From assembly GCA_015486915.1 (NCBI GenBank), contig WFQS01000387.1:1-12354 (forward strand): a stretch of DNA of 12,354 nt. Direction: 5' to 3'. This document shows, piece by piece, positions 1 through 9,134 of this stretch. The notes under the pieces were generated by a model that saw only the letters and a program-made list of their open reading frames with translations, was not told the DNA's origin and did not search any database. The number at the start of each line of letters is the position of its first letter. The stretch's first letter is position 1. Source of the stretch: Desulfobacteraceae bacterium. GTDB taxonomy: Bacteria; Desulfobacterota; Desulfobacteria; Desulfobacterales; Desulfobacteraceae. A program made the translations under genes and the position numbers.

Positions 1-22
1 CACCAGATCGGCCTTATGGCCG

Positions 23-493
23 TTATAAAGCTGAGCTTTCGGGCATCGGTTTAATTAACGGATTAGCCTTTTTCCGCTTTGCCTTCATCACAGGGTTTGG
101 TCCTAATAGATGTATTGTTTCAGTCATTTGGGATGCAATCTGTGCAAACATCGGCCCCATGGCAGATGAAAGGTTATACATTTCCACACGCCCAGGCTCC
201 ATACCGATTTGGGTCAGGATATGTTTTACAGCATGAACCCTTTTTTTTGCTCTCAGGTTGCCTTCGAGAAAATGACATTCCCCTTTAAGACATCCGGCAA
301 TCATCACACCGTCAGCACCTTCTTCAAGTGCTTTCAAAATGTGGATCACATCAATTCTACCGGTGCAGGGAACCTGGATGATTTTGATGCCGGAAGGATA
401 GGAAAGCCTCATGGACCCGGCAAGGTCTGCAGCCGCATATGCACAGAATTGACAACAAAAACTGATAATTTGCGGATCAAAATTTTCTGCCAT
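23..493 (-). CDS. mvhD: MvhD-like [2Fe-2S] electron-transfer subunit (second copy)
   Basis: A 156-aa small iron-sulfur protein of the MvhD/FrhD delta-subunit family, which passes electrons between an input enzyme and HdrA in electron-bifurcating complexes. The family pattern is clear: a Cys pair region at C13, C14 and C17 followed by AAADLAG, then PCTGR with C43, and GCLKGECHF with C68 and C73. These cysteines are the expected [2Fe-2S] ligands. No signal peptide or membrane segment is seen, so it should be cytoplasmic. It lies 52 bp downstream of the 1482-aa HdrA fusion with an AAGGA-type ribosome site, and is the last complete gene of the operon in the window. It differs from the other MvhD copy by an extra adjacent Cys (C13-C14) and a C-terminal tail of about 20 residues rich in Lys and Pro. 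All ligand positions are Cys; no selenocysteine codon is present. Family assignment is confident; the partner (the adjacent HdrA) is inferred from gene order. Confidence 0.9.
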   Translation of the reverse strand: MAENFDPQIISFCCQFCAYAAADLAGSMRLSYPSGIKIIQVPCTGRIDVIHILKALEEGADGVMIAGCLKGECHFLEGNLRAKKRVHAVKHILTQIGMEPGRVEMYNLSSAMGPMFAQIASQMTETIHLLGPNPVMKAKRKKANPLIKPMPESSAL

Positions 494-545
494 TTTTTTA
501 TCCTTTTTTAATGTTTAGCCCCCCTGTGCCGAACTCAAAAAGTTT

Positions 546-3500
546 CTATGCAAAAAGGGCTTTTGATTTTTCAATAATTTGCTGATCTGTAAAATGATTC
601 AATGAAATCAGCTTGGCCGGACATTCAGCCGCGCAGATGCCGCAACCATGGCAAAGGGCAGGTTCAATATATGCGTGACCGTCCAGAATTTTTGGGACAT
701 CATATGGACAGCTTCTCACGCAGGCAAGGCAGCGGGCACATTTATCAGGATACATATTCCGGGCGACCACACCGCCCACTAAAATGCTATCCCTGGACAG
801 AATGCGGCCTGCCCTTGAGACTGCGGCCTTAGCCTGGGCAATGGCCTCGTCAACTGATTTCGGGTAATGGGCAAGACCTGCCAGAAAAATTCCTTCAGAA
901 GCAAAATCCACAGGGCGCAGCTTAGCGTGAGCTTCGTTCAGAAATCCGTCAGCGTTCACCGGAACCCTGAACAATTCAAACAATTCCCTGTTCTCATTGG
1001 GAAGGACAGCCGCAGCCAGCACAATATAATCCGGCTTGATCAAAAAATATTTTTTCAGGATTCTTTCCTTGACCATAACCTCAAGCCCGCCTTTCTGTGA
1101 TGAGGCATCATTGTCTGATATTGTCACAACAGGCGGCTCATCCTCCTCATACCGAATAAAAATGATACCTTTATTTCTGGCTTCCATATACAGGTTTTCC
1201 CTAAAGCCATAGGTCCTGATATCCCTGTAAAGGATATAAATATCAATTTCAGGATTTTTCCCCTTGATAAGAAGAGCTTTTTTAATGGAGTTGGTACAGC
1301 AGATTCTGCTGCAATACGGCCTTTGTTCATTCCTTGATCCCACACACTGGATAAAGACGATGGCTCCGGATTTGAAAATCTCCGGTTCCTTGTGCTCAAG
1401 TGCAGAATTAAGATCCAGATGAGTCATTATCGAAGGATGGCTGTTGTACAAAAATTCTTCGGGTTTGTATTCATTGCCGCCAGTGGCAAGAATAGTTGCC
1501 CCGTGCGTAACTATTGTTGAATATATATTATGGAAGTCTGTTGTTGATATTAACCGTGTTGAAAAATTTCCCGGGATTCCTGTGGTTTCAATAACTTCAC
1601 AGTTAAGATAAACTCTTATCAGCTTGTTTTTATAAATTTTTTCTATTAGTTCATTAAGGTAGGGCTGAATTCTTTCCCCCTGGGCAGTGGTCAGAAGATT
1701 CCTGGCAACACCGCCAAGTCTGTCGGCTTTTTCAACAAGGGACACAGGATAGCCCTGGCCGGCAGCAGACAGGGCAGCTTCCATGCCGGCAACTCCGCCA
1801 CCGACAATCAGGAGGGAAGCGATAACGTCAAGGGACGTCTCGTAAAGGGGTTTCACAAAAGTGACCTTTGCCACGGCCATCCTGACCAGGTCCTTTGCCT
1901 TTTGCGTTGCCTTTTTTTTGTCATTCATGTGAACCCAGGTGTTCTGATCCCTGATGTTTGCCATTTCAAACAGGTACTTATTTAGACCCGCTTCCCTTAT
2001 GGTTTCCCGGAAAAGTGACTCATGGGTCCTTGGGGAGCAGGAAGCCACCACCACCCGGTTGAGCTGTTTTTCAATAATCACACGCTTCATTTTATCCTGG
2101 GTGTCCTGGGAACAGGTAAACAGATTATCCTCAACATGGACAACATGGGAAAGAGTTGCGGCAAAATTCCGGACATCGGGCACATCGGCAATACCTCCGA
2201 TATTAATGCCGCAGTTACAGACAAAGACACCAATCCGGGGTTCTATACCCGTCACATCTATTTCAGGGGGAAGTGCTTTTATCCGTGTCAAGGTACCCCT
2301 GGACAGAGTAAGTGCCTCAGATGCACATGCGGCAGCAGCCGAGGCTTCTGTGACAGACTGGGGGATATCCTTTGGGGCCTGGAATACGCCGCATACATAA
2401 ATGCCTTTCCTCGATGTTTCCACAGGTGAAAGGTCAAGGGTTTCTGCAAAATTATGGAAATTGAGATCAATACCCAATTTTTCTGCAAGTTCAATATTTT
2501 GAGGCCCGGATTCCAGACCTACGGACAGGACAACCATGTCAAAAATTTCTTCAACAGACTCGCCTGTTTCTGCCACATACCTGAGTCTAAGATTATCGTT
2601 CTCAACATCTTCAACCGTATGTACTCTTGAACGGATGAAGCGGACGTGGCTTTCGTTTTTCGCCCGCATATAGTACTGATCAAAATTTTTGCCATAGGTC
2701 CTCATGTCCATAAAAAATATGGCTGCATCAAGGGAGGATGGACTGTGTTCCTTTGCAATCACAGTCTGTTTCACCGCATACATGCAGCAGACCGAAGAAC
2801 AATATGAATTGTTACAGATGTTCACGTCTCTTGATCCGATACACTGGAGCCATGCGATCTTTTTTGGCTCTTTATGGTCGGATGGTCTGACAAGATGACC
2901 CTGAAAAGGCCCCGAAGCAGACAGTATTCTTTCAAACTCAAGACTTGTCACGACATTGGGATGATTGAAATAATTATAATGGGCGTGGGGCGAGGGATCA
3001 AAAGGAATAAATCCCGGGGCAATAATGATCGCACCGACATTCAGGGTGACGGTTTCACACTTCATATCATGATCAACCGCACCTGCAAGACAGACATCCA
3101 CACACTGGTAGCATTCTGAACAGATACCGCAGGAAAGGCAACGGGCTGTTTCTTTGGCAATGTCCTCTTTGGCAATGACCGGGGTTACTTCATTAAAATT
3201 GCCTTCTCTTTTCTCTATGCTGATTTTTGCAGGTTTTGCCCGCGCTGTTCTCAGTATATCATGGATATCCGGTTTTTCGAAATCCCATAATTTTTCCCGG
3301 CCTTGTTTTAAATCTTCGCCATTGATGAACCTGTGCATGCTTTGGGCAGCAGTTTTGCCACTGGCAACAGCCTCCACAACCGATTTGGGACCATAAAACG
3401 CATCACCACCGGCAAATACCCAGTCAATGGGGGTCTGCAGAGTAACAGGATCAGCTTTTATCCCGCCGGATCTAATGACGGCAATGCCTTCCCTGTCAGC

Positions 3501-4994
3501 AAAACCCAGTTGTCCCATTTGGCCTATGGCCACGATAACTCTATCTGCTTTGAAAGAGGTGAGCCGGCAGTCATCATATTGGGGGCTGAACCTGCCGTTT
3601 TTATCAAATACCGAGGTACATTCCTGGAATTCAACTTCAGTAAACTTTCCGTCAATCCCAAGGAATCTTAACGGTCCAAGGCTGTTGACAATTTTAACGC
3701 CTTCTTCAAGGGCTTGTTCAATTTCATAGTCCCAGGCAGGCATTTCATCTTTTTTTTCAAGGCAGACCATGGTTACATCATCAGATCCAAGCCTTCTTGC
3801 AGTAAGCGCAACGTCAACCGCCACATTACCGCCGCCAATCACCATGACCTTGCCGGTGAATTTTTCTGCTTTGCCAAGAGCTTTATCCCTCAGGAAATCA
3901 ACTCCCTTAATGACCCCGTCAAGATTTTCTCCCTTTACCCCAAGATCCCGGGAGCCATGAAGGCCGGTTGCCATGAACAATGCGCTGTAACCGTCTTTTT
4001 TAAGGCTTTCAAGGCTAATGTCCCTGCCAAATTCAACTTTGGTCCGGATCTCAACGCCCAGGGATTCAATTACCTTAATCTCTTTTGCCAGTCCGGCTTT
4101 GGGCAGCCTGTATTCCGGGATACCCACTGCCATCATGCCGCCTTTAACGGGCAGTTTTTCAAATATGGTAACGCTATAGCCCATTTGAGCCATATAATAG
4201 GCACAGGTTAACCCGGCAGGGCCGGACCCCACAACAGCCACCTTTTTATCCCGTTTTTCCGCCACATCCGGGATATACGGGTCATTATCTTCAAAATCCA
4301 CCTGGGCAAGATACCTGTGAAGATACTGGATGGCAACAGGTTCATCCGCATCCCCCCTGGTACAGACCGATTCACAAGGGTGGTGACAGACACGACCGCA
4401 GGAACCGGGAAAGGGGTGTTCCTGTTTAAACAGCTTTAGTGCTTCGGCATATTTCCCCTGGTTCATCAGGGCGATAAATCCCTGGATGCTCACATGGGCC
4501 GGGCAGGTAGCCTTGCATGGAGCCGTTGAGCGTTTGTCCACGGCAAATGCACCCGGCATCCCCTGTGGATAGAGTTTATATATGGCCTTGCGATCACTTA
4601 AACCTTCGTCAAACAAATTTTTAACATCCACAGGGCAGACCTTGGCACACTCACCACAAGCCGTGCATTTATCAAGGTCAACATATCTTGGTTCCTGCAT
4701 TAACCTTACCTTGAAATTTCCGACTTCTTCTGTCACGTCCCTGATTTGTGCCATTGTATGAAGATCAATGTTCAGATGACGGCCAGCCTCAACAAGTTTC
4801 GGAGATATAACACACATGGAACAATCATTTGTCGGGAATGTTTTATCTAACTGTGCCATAATCCCGCCGATCTGAGGCTGTTTTTCAACGATATGGACCA
4901 GAAAACCGGAATCAGCTAAGTCAAGAGAGGCCTGAATTCCGGCAATTCCCGCACCAACTACCATTACAGAACCAACAATATTATTTTCCCCCAT
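546..4994 (-). CDS. hdrA: Giant HdrA-GltD-HdrA fusion flavoprotein (HdrL-type)
   Basis: A 1482-aa multi-flavin iron-sulfur protein. Domains in order: HdrA N-terminus with FAD motif GAGIAG (14-19), the C58/C61 pair and a [4Fe-4S] motif at C110, C113, C116, C120; a complete GltD/NfnB-type NAD(P)H oxidoreductase at about 155-560, with N-terminal cysteines C160, C164, C199, C203, C207, C211, FAD motif GSGPAG (256-261), NADPH-side GGGNVAVD (387-394) and a closing GGD (529-531); a six-Cys cluster region (C619 to C635); the rest of the first HdrA/thioredoxin-reductase-like unit with CIGSR and the C732, C736, C737 group; then a second full HdrA from about 920, with C926/C928, C961, C986, FAD motif GGGVAG (1065-1070), C1228/C1232/C1233 and two C-terminal [4Fe-4S] motifs (C1419-C1429, C1448-C1458). 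Archaeal HdrA is about 650 aa, so this is roughly HdrA twice plus GltD. The start has a strong AAGGAG site. Likely role: NAD(P)H-linked flavin-based bifurcation or confurcation in the cytoplasm. Three FAD sites are inferred; substrate and partners are not shown by sequence. Confidence 0.9.
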   Translation of the reverse strand: MGENNIVGSVMVVGAGIAGIQASLDLADSGFLVHIVEKQPQIGGIMAQLDKTFPTNDCSMCVISPKLVEAGRHLNIDLHTMAQIRDVTEEVGNFKVRLMQEPRYVDLDKCTACGECAKVCPVDVKNLFDEGLSDRKAIYKLYPQGMPGAFAVDKRSTAPCKATCPAHVSIQGFIALMNQGKYAEALKLFKQEHPFPGSCGRVCHHPCESVCTRGDADEPVAIQYLHRYLAQVDFEDNDPYIPDVAEKRDKKVAVVGSGPAGLTCAYYMAQMGYSVTIFEKLPVKGGMMAVGIPEYRLPKAGLAKEIKVIESLGVEIRTKVEFGRDISLESLKKDGYSALFMATGLHGSRDLGVKGENLDGVIKGVDFLRDKALGKAEKFTGKVMVIGGGNVAVDVALTARRLGSDDVTMVCLEKKDEMPAWDYEIEQALEEGVKIVNSLGPLRFLGIDGKFTEVEFQECTSVFDKNGRFSPQYDDCRLTSFKADRVIVAIGQMGQLGFADREGIAVIRSGGIKADPVTLQTPIDWVFAGGDAFYGPKSVVEAVASGKTAAQSMHRFINGEDLKQGREKLWDFEKPDIHDILRTARAKPAKISIEKREGNFNEVTPVIAKEDIAKETARCLSCGICSECYQCVDVCLAGAVDHDMKCETVTLNVGAIIIAPGFIPFDPSPHAHYNYFNHPNVVTSLEFERILSASGPFQGHLVRPSDHKEPKKIAWLQCIGSRDVNICNNSYCSSVCCMYAVKQTVIAKEHSPSSLDAAIFFMDMRTYGKNFDQYYMRAKNESHVRFIRSRVHTVEDVENDNLRLRYVAETGESVEEIFDMVVLSVGLESGPQNIELAEKLGIDLNFHNFAETLDLSPVETSRKGIYVCGVFQAPKDIPQSVTEASAAAACASEALTLSRGTLTRIKALPPEIDVTGIEPRIGVFVCNCGINIGGIADVPDVRNFAATLSHVVHVEDNLFTCSQDTQDKMKRVIIEKQLNRVVVASCSPRTHESLFRETIREAGLNKYLFEMANIRDQNTWVHMNDKKKATQKAKDLVRMAVAKVTFVKPLYETSLDVIASLLIVGGGVAGMEAALSAAGQGYPVSLVEKADRLGGVARNLLTTAQGERIQPYLNELIEKIYKNKLIRVYLNCEVIETTGIPGNFSTRLISTTDFHNIYSTIVTHGATILATGGNEYKPEEFLYNSHPSIMTHLDLNSALEHKEPEIFKSGAIVFIQCVGSRNEQRPYCSRICCTNSIKKALLIKGKNPEIDIYILYRDIRTYGFRENLYMEARNKGIIFIRYEEDEPPVVTISDNDASSQKGGLEVMVKERILKKYFLIKPDYIVLAAAVLPNENRELFELFRVPVNADGFLNEAHAKLRPVDFASEGIFLAGLAHYPKSVDEAIAQAKAAVSRAGRILSRDSILVGGVVARNMYPDKCARCLACVRSCPYDVPKILDGHAYIEPALCHGCGICAAECPAKLISLNHFTDQQIIEKSKALFA

Positions 4995-5056
4995 TGTTGT
5001 TTTTCTCCTTTTTTATGGATATGTGCCAGGGTAAGCGTAAGGAATTCCCTTGAATT

Positions 5057-5371
5057 TTATCCGCAACAGGAACTGCCGTGACCGCAGGAACTGCAGCTTC
5101 CTTCCCCAAGTTCAAGTTTTGAATTGAGTTTAAATCCAGTATTTAAAAAATCAACTTCAACAGGCCGGGCACGGTCCAGCAGACTTGTTTCCATGATATA
5201 GTCCACCCCGTCATAGGTGAATACTGAATCAGTTTCTTTTAATTCATCTAATGCCATTGCCAATCGGGAACCACCGCATCCTTTGGCAATAAAAATTCTG
5301 ATCGGCTGAACTTTTTTGTCATTAAAATAGTTCTTTACCTGTTCCCGGGCTTTTCTCGTCACACTTATCAT
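5057..5371 (-). CDS. HesB/IscA-like protein with Cys-rich C-terminus
   Basis: A 104-aa protein of the HesB/IscA (A-type carrier) fold. The N-terminus (ISVTRKAREQVKNYF) and the KGCGGSRLAMALDE segment with C32 are characteristic. Canonical A-type carriers end in a CxC pair; here the tail is GSCSSCGHGSSCCG, with C93, C96, C102 and C103, so the ligand set differs. From memory, related HesB-like proteins in Desulfobacterota and Firmicutes carry selenocysteine at the position of C32; this one encodes plain Cys. Ribosome site AAAAGGA precedes the ATG. It sits between the first HdrA/MvhD pair and the second HdrA, 52 and 62 bp away, so it should be co-transcribed with proteins predicted to hold well over ten Fe-S clusters. 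A role in Fe-S assembly or repair for this complex is an inference; a redox role of the Cys tail is equally possible. Confidence 0.85.
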   Translation of the reverse strand: MISVTRKAREQVKNYFNDKKVQPIRIFIAKGCGGSRLAMALDELKETDSVFTYDGVDYIMETSLLDRARPVEVDFLNTGFKLNSKLELGEGSCSSCGHGSSCCG

Positions 5372-5423
5372 TTTTTTTCCTTTTGCAATTTAAGGGCATC
5401 GCCCTGATTATTATGATTATTTG

Positions 5424-5849
5424 TCAAAAACTTTGATTTTGGGTAAATTTACCATTGGGGCCAAGCGAAGTTATGATGTCGGCTACTTCCTGTGCCACCC
5501 CTGCAAATTTATTTGCCTCTGCTGAAGAGATCCATGAAAAATGAATTCTGCCCTTATCAATGCCCATATGTTCGAGAAGATTTCCCATGAGGATAAATTT
5601 TCTCCTGGCGTAATAATTACCTTCGATATAATGGCACTCCCCTGGATGACAACCTGACACCCACACTCCATCTGCTCCTTTTCTGAAGGCAGAGAGGATT
5701 AATTTAGGACTTATTCTTCCACTGCATGGAACTCTGATAACACGAATGTCAGTAGAATACTGCATTCTGTTCACACCGGCCAAGTCGGCTGCACCATAGC
5801 TGCACCAATTACATAAAAATGCTATAATCTTTATTTTCCCTTCAGTCAT
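5424..5849 (-). CDS. mvhD: MvhD-like [2Fe-2S] electron-transfer subunit (first copy)
   Basis: A 141-aa MvhD-family protein. It shows CNWCSYGAADLAG (C13, C16), PCSGR (C42) and GCHPGECHY (C67, C72), the expected [2Fe-2S] ligands. In methanogens MvhD bridges hydrogenase to HdrA; in bacterial HdrA-MvhD sets it links other electron donors. It starts 24 bp after the end of the 1086-aa HdrA protein behind an AAGGAG site, so translation is probably coupled. The gene order HdrA-MvhD is repeated downstream (1482-aa HdrA followed by a second MvhD), which suggests each large HdrA has its own adapter. The C-terminus beyond the family core is short, unlike the longer basic tail of the other copy. The stop is TGA, but nothing conserved follows it and no selenocysteine role is suggested. 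Confidence 0.92.
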   Translation of the reverse strand: MTEGKIKIIAFLCNWCSYGAADLAGVNRMQYSTDIRVIRVPCSGRISPKLILSAFRKGADGVWVSGCHPGECHYIEGNYYARRKFILMGNLLEHMGIDKGRIHFSWISSAEANKFAGVAQEVADIITSLGPNGKFTQNQSF

Positions 5850-5873
5850 TATTGGTATCTCCTTTTTTTATTC

Positions 5874-8800
5874 TCATGCTTCACTCATAGCAGCTATCTG
5901 TGCAAATATTTGATTAAAATCAAAGCCCTTAAGATGAATGGCGCCTGATCTGCAGGATGCCACACAGAGCCCGCATCCCTTGCACAGTACAGGATTTATC
6001 CGAGCCTTTCCTGCGAACCTGCCTTCTGTTTCAAATGACGGAGCAGAGTAGGGGCATATTGACACACATACACCGCAGGAACTGCAGAAATCAGGATTTA
6101 CATTTGCCACAGTTCCGCTTGTATGAATAGTTTCCTTTGCAAGCAGGGTTACAGCACGGGATGCTGCAGCCTGTCCATGGGCAATTGATTCATCAATGGG
6201 TTTTGGATAATGTGCCAGTCCGCATAAGAAAACTCCGTCCGTTGCAAATTCCGACGGCCCTAATTTTGCGTGTTTTTCAACAAAAAATCCATCTTCGTTA
6301 AGGGGAACCTTAAAGAAATTGGCAAGTTTTTCATCTTTATATGGGACAATGGCCGTTGCCAGAGTTATAAGGTCGGTTTCAATTTCAAGGGGACGCTGGA
6401 GCACATGATCTGTTACAGAAATGGAGATTTTTTTGCCGTTAATATTAACCACAGGCTTGTTATCAAGGGAATAACGTATAAATATTATGCCTTTCTCCCT
6501 TGCTTTTTGATACAGATACTCCCTTTCACCATAGGTTCTTATATCCCTGTAAAGAATAAAAATATCCATTTCAGGGTTTATTTTCTTTAATTCAAGGGCA
6601 TTTTCAATGGAATGGGTACAGCATACCCTTGAACAATATGGGCGCTGCGGTTCCCTTGAACCAACGCACTGGATAAAAACCGCTGATTTAAGTTCTTTAA
6701 GGGATGGATTTTTATCAATGAATTTTTTGTCAAGATCAAGGCTTGTAATTATTCTTTCATCCTCGCCATAGCAGTATTCATTCGGTTCATAGGGGAATGC
6801 ACCCGTTGCAATAACGGCAACTCCATGTTCAAGTTCAATTGTTTCCATATCGGAAACAAGAGTTGATTTAAAATTTCCCACAAACCCTTCAACATCTTCA
6901 AGACTTGTACTGAGATGAAGCTTGATTTTATCATTATTCTTAACTTCCTCAATAAGACCAGCAAGCCTTTCCCGGACATTTTCTCCCTGAAAGGTTTTAT
7001 AAAGATTATTTGCATTGCCTCCAGGAAATGGCAGTCTTTCCACAAGATGCACAAAATAGCCCTGCAGGGCAAGGTTTTTTGCAGCAGCCATACCTGAAAT
7101 TCCGGCGCCTATAACCATTGCAACGGGGTTGACAAGAAGCTCGGCTTCTTTGAGGGGTTCCATCAAGGCAACCTTGGCAACAGCCATTCTTACAAGATCC
7201 TTTGCCTTTTGGGTTGCAAGTTTCGGGTGCTCCTTGTGTACCCAGGAAGCATGATTCCTGATATTTACCATTTCAAAGAGATATTTATTAATACCTGCAT
7301 TTATTAGAGTTTCCTGAAAAAGCGGCTCATGGGTTTTTGGTGAACAGGATGCAACAACAACTCTGTTAAGGTTTTTCGCCTTAATAATTTTGGCCATTTT
7401 TTCCTGGGTATCCTGGGAACATGTATAAAGATTGTCAGCAGAATATTCAACACAGGGCAAATCAGCTGCATATGCAGCAACTTTTGGAACATTTATAACA
7501 CCGTTGATATTTGAGCCGCACCTGCAGACAAATACTCCGATTTTAGGGCGTTCACCAATAACGTTGGTTTCAGGAACTTTTTCTATTTTTCGGGTACGGG
7601 TGTTTCTCGAATCATTAAGCAAAGCACATGCTTCACCGGCTGCGGCAGAGGACTCCACAACAGACTGGGGGATATCCTTTGGTCCCTGGAAAGCACCGCA
7701 TACAAAGACGCCTTTTCTGCTGGTTTCCACAGGGGTAAAACCTGATGTTTTTGCAAAATTACCCTCTGTAAGTTCAATACCGAGTCTGTTTGCAAGGTTC
7801 ACAACTTTTGGAGAAATTTCAAGACCTATGGAAAGTACTATTATATCAAAGATTTCTTTTATCATCTCACCTTTTTCACTAAGATAGCGTATAAGCAGCT
7901 CATCTGAATTGTGAACAGGTTCAACGCTGTGGACCCGCGTTCTGACCAGCCGTACCCCATGATTTACAGCATTATTCAAAGAACGCTCAAAATCCTTGCC
8001 ATGGGTTCTTATATCCATGTAGAAAATGGCACAGTCAAGATCATTTCCTGCAGATGCAGCATGTTCCCTGGCAACGACTGCTTCTTTAATGGCATACATG
8101 CAGCAGACCGAAGAGCAATACTTGTTATCGCATTGGTTCATATCCCTTGACCCAACACATTGAAACCAGGCAATTTTCTCAGGTTCTCTGTGGTCAGATA
8201 ATCTTACGAGATGCCCTTCAGTTGGGCCGGATGCTGACAATAACCGCTCAAATTCCATGGACGTTATCACATTGGGATGCCGGGCATATTGATAATGGGT
8301 AAGCCCTGTAGGGTCAAAAGGTTTAAATCCCGGAGCAAGGATCACAGCTCCCACTTCAAGTTCAACTGTCTCATCTTCCATTGTATGATCAATGGCATCC
8401 ATCTCGCAGACATCTTTACAGACCTGGCATTTGCCTGTTTTAAAATGCATGCACACATCACCGTCAATGGCGGGATTATTTGGAACAGCCTGGGCATAGG
8501 GTACATAAATCGGCTTTCTTCCCTTAAGTCCCATTTCATATTCCGATGGGATAAGAATGGGGCGCTGTTTTGTAAATTCTTTATTGATTTTTTCAAGAGT
8601 TATGTGGCCTGTGGGGCATACAGAAGCGCATGCACCGCATGCCATGCACACATCGCTCTGGATATGAAATGGTGTGTCAACTTTCATGTCAAGGCCGCGG
8701 CCGGTAAGACTTATGGCGCTGTTCCCGACTTTTTCGCACATGCGGACACAAAGACCGCATAAAATACAATCGTAATCACCCATGGGAAAACGGGGTTTTT

Positions 8801-9134
8801 TAATGCCGTATTTTTCTGCAAGTCCCTTGAGAAGAGAAACATCGGGGCATTTTGCATAGAGCATTTCAACAATGAGCCTGCGTCCTTTGTGAACAGCTTC
8901 TGTGTCGGTGAACACTTCCATCCCTTCCCATATGGGGTAGTTGCAGGAGGTAACAAATTTTGTCCTTCTGCCGTCAAAAACCTCAACGGTACATATGCGG
9001 CACATACCGGCAGGTTCCAGTGCCTTGTGATGGCACAGGGTTGGAATTTCAATTCCGTATTTCTGTGCTACCTTAAGTATGTACTGGCCTTCTTCGCCCT
9101 GAACTTCTTTATTATTAATCTTAAAAGTTATCAT
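5874..9134 (-). CDS. hdrA: NuoG-type ferredoxin module fused to tandem HdrA units
   Basis: A 1086-aa iron-sulfur flavoprotein. Residues 1-80 form a plant-type [2Fe-2S] domain as in NuoG, HoxU or the N-terminus of [FeFe]-hydrogenase (C34, C45, C48, C64). Next come C96 and two [4Fe-4S] motifs (C123-C133 and C163-C173). From about 195 the protein is HdrA-like: it lacks the N-terminal FAD motif but has the middle part with C228, C236, C239, C243, then CVGSR with C340/C344/C345. A second, complete HdrA runs from about 530 with C537/C539, C572, C597, FAD motif GAGISG (676-681), C834/C838/C839, and C-terminal cluster motifs C1017-C1027 and C1051-C1061. The missing first FAD segment is encoded by the separate 130-aa gene just upstream. 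MITFKINNKE is a normal beginning for the [2Fe-2S] domain, which supports this ATG, although the upstream site is weak (a GGGG about 17 nt away). A role in electron bifurcation with a ferredoxin- or NADH-type donor is inferred. Confidence 0.9.
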   Translation of the reverse strand: MITFKINNKEVQGEEGQYILKVAQKYGIEIPTLCHHKALEPAGMCRICTVEVFDGRRTKFVTSCNYPIWEGMEVFTDTEAVHKGRRLIVEMLYAKCPDVSLLKGLAEKYGIKKPRFPMGDYDCILCGLCVRMCEKVGNSAISLTGRGLDMKVDTPFHIQSDVCMACGACASVCPTGHITLEKINKEFTKQRPILIPSEYEMGLKGRKPIYVPYAQAVPNNPAIDGDVCMHFKTGKCQVCKDVCEMDAIDHTMEDETVELEVGAVILAPGFKPFDPTGLTHYQYARHPNVITSMEFERLLSASGPTEGHLVRLSDHREPEKIAWFQCVGSRDMNQCDNKYCSSVCCMYAIKEAVVAREHAASAGNDLDCAIFYMDIRTHGKDFERSLNNAVNHGVRLVRTRVHSVEPVHNSDELLIRYLSEKGEMIKEIFDIIVLSIGLEISPKVVNLANRLGIELTEGNFAKTSGFTPVETSRKGVFVCGAFQGPKDIPQSVVESSAAAGEACALLNDSRNTRTRKIEKVPETNVIGERPKIGVFVCRCGSNINGVINVPKVAAYAADLPCVEYSADNLYTCSQDTQEKMAKIIKAKNLNRVVVASCSPKTHEPLFQETLINAGINKYLFEMVNIRNHASWVHKEHPKLATQKAKDLVRMAVAKVALMEPLKEAELLVNPVAMVIGAGISGMAAAKNLALQGYFVHLVERLPFPGGNANNLYKTFQGENVRERLAGLIEEVKNNDKIKLHLSTSLEDVEGFVGNFKSTLVSDMETIELEHGVAVIATGAFPYEPNEYCYGEDERIITSLDLDKKFIDKNPSLKELKSAVFIQCVGSREPQRPYCSRVCCTHSIENALELKKINPEMDIFILYRDIRTYGEREYLYQKAREKGIIFIRYSLDNKPVVNINGKKISISVTDHVLQRPLEIETDLITLATAIVPYKDEKLANFFKVPLNEDGFFVEKHAKLGPSEFATDGVFLCGLAHYPKPIDESIAHGQAAASRAVTLLAKETIHTSGTVANVNPDFCSSCGVCVSICPYSAPSFETEGRFAGKARINPVLCKGCGLCVASCRSGAIHLKGFDFNQIFAQIAAMSEA

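Noticed and set aside
1954..2429. Long open frames on the plus strand opposite the HdrA genes, for example 1954-2400, 3714-4211, 7432-7887 and 8277-8762.
   Set aside because: They lie antisense to well-supported HdrA coding, show no recognisable domains and lack consistent ribosome sites. They are by-products of the codon use on the other strand.
5372..5426. The TGA ending the first MvhD gene read as selenocysteine, and the AGGGC-ATC-GCCCT hairpin (5393-5405) behind it as a SECIS element or terminator.
   Set aside because: MvhD ligands are all present as Cys before this point, the extension has no family similarity, and the hairpin has only a 5-bp stem with no U-run on the transcribed strand.
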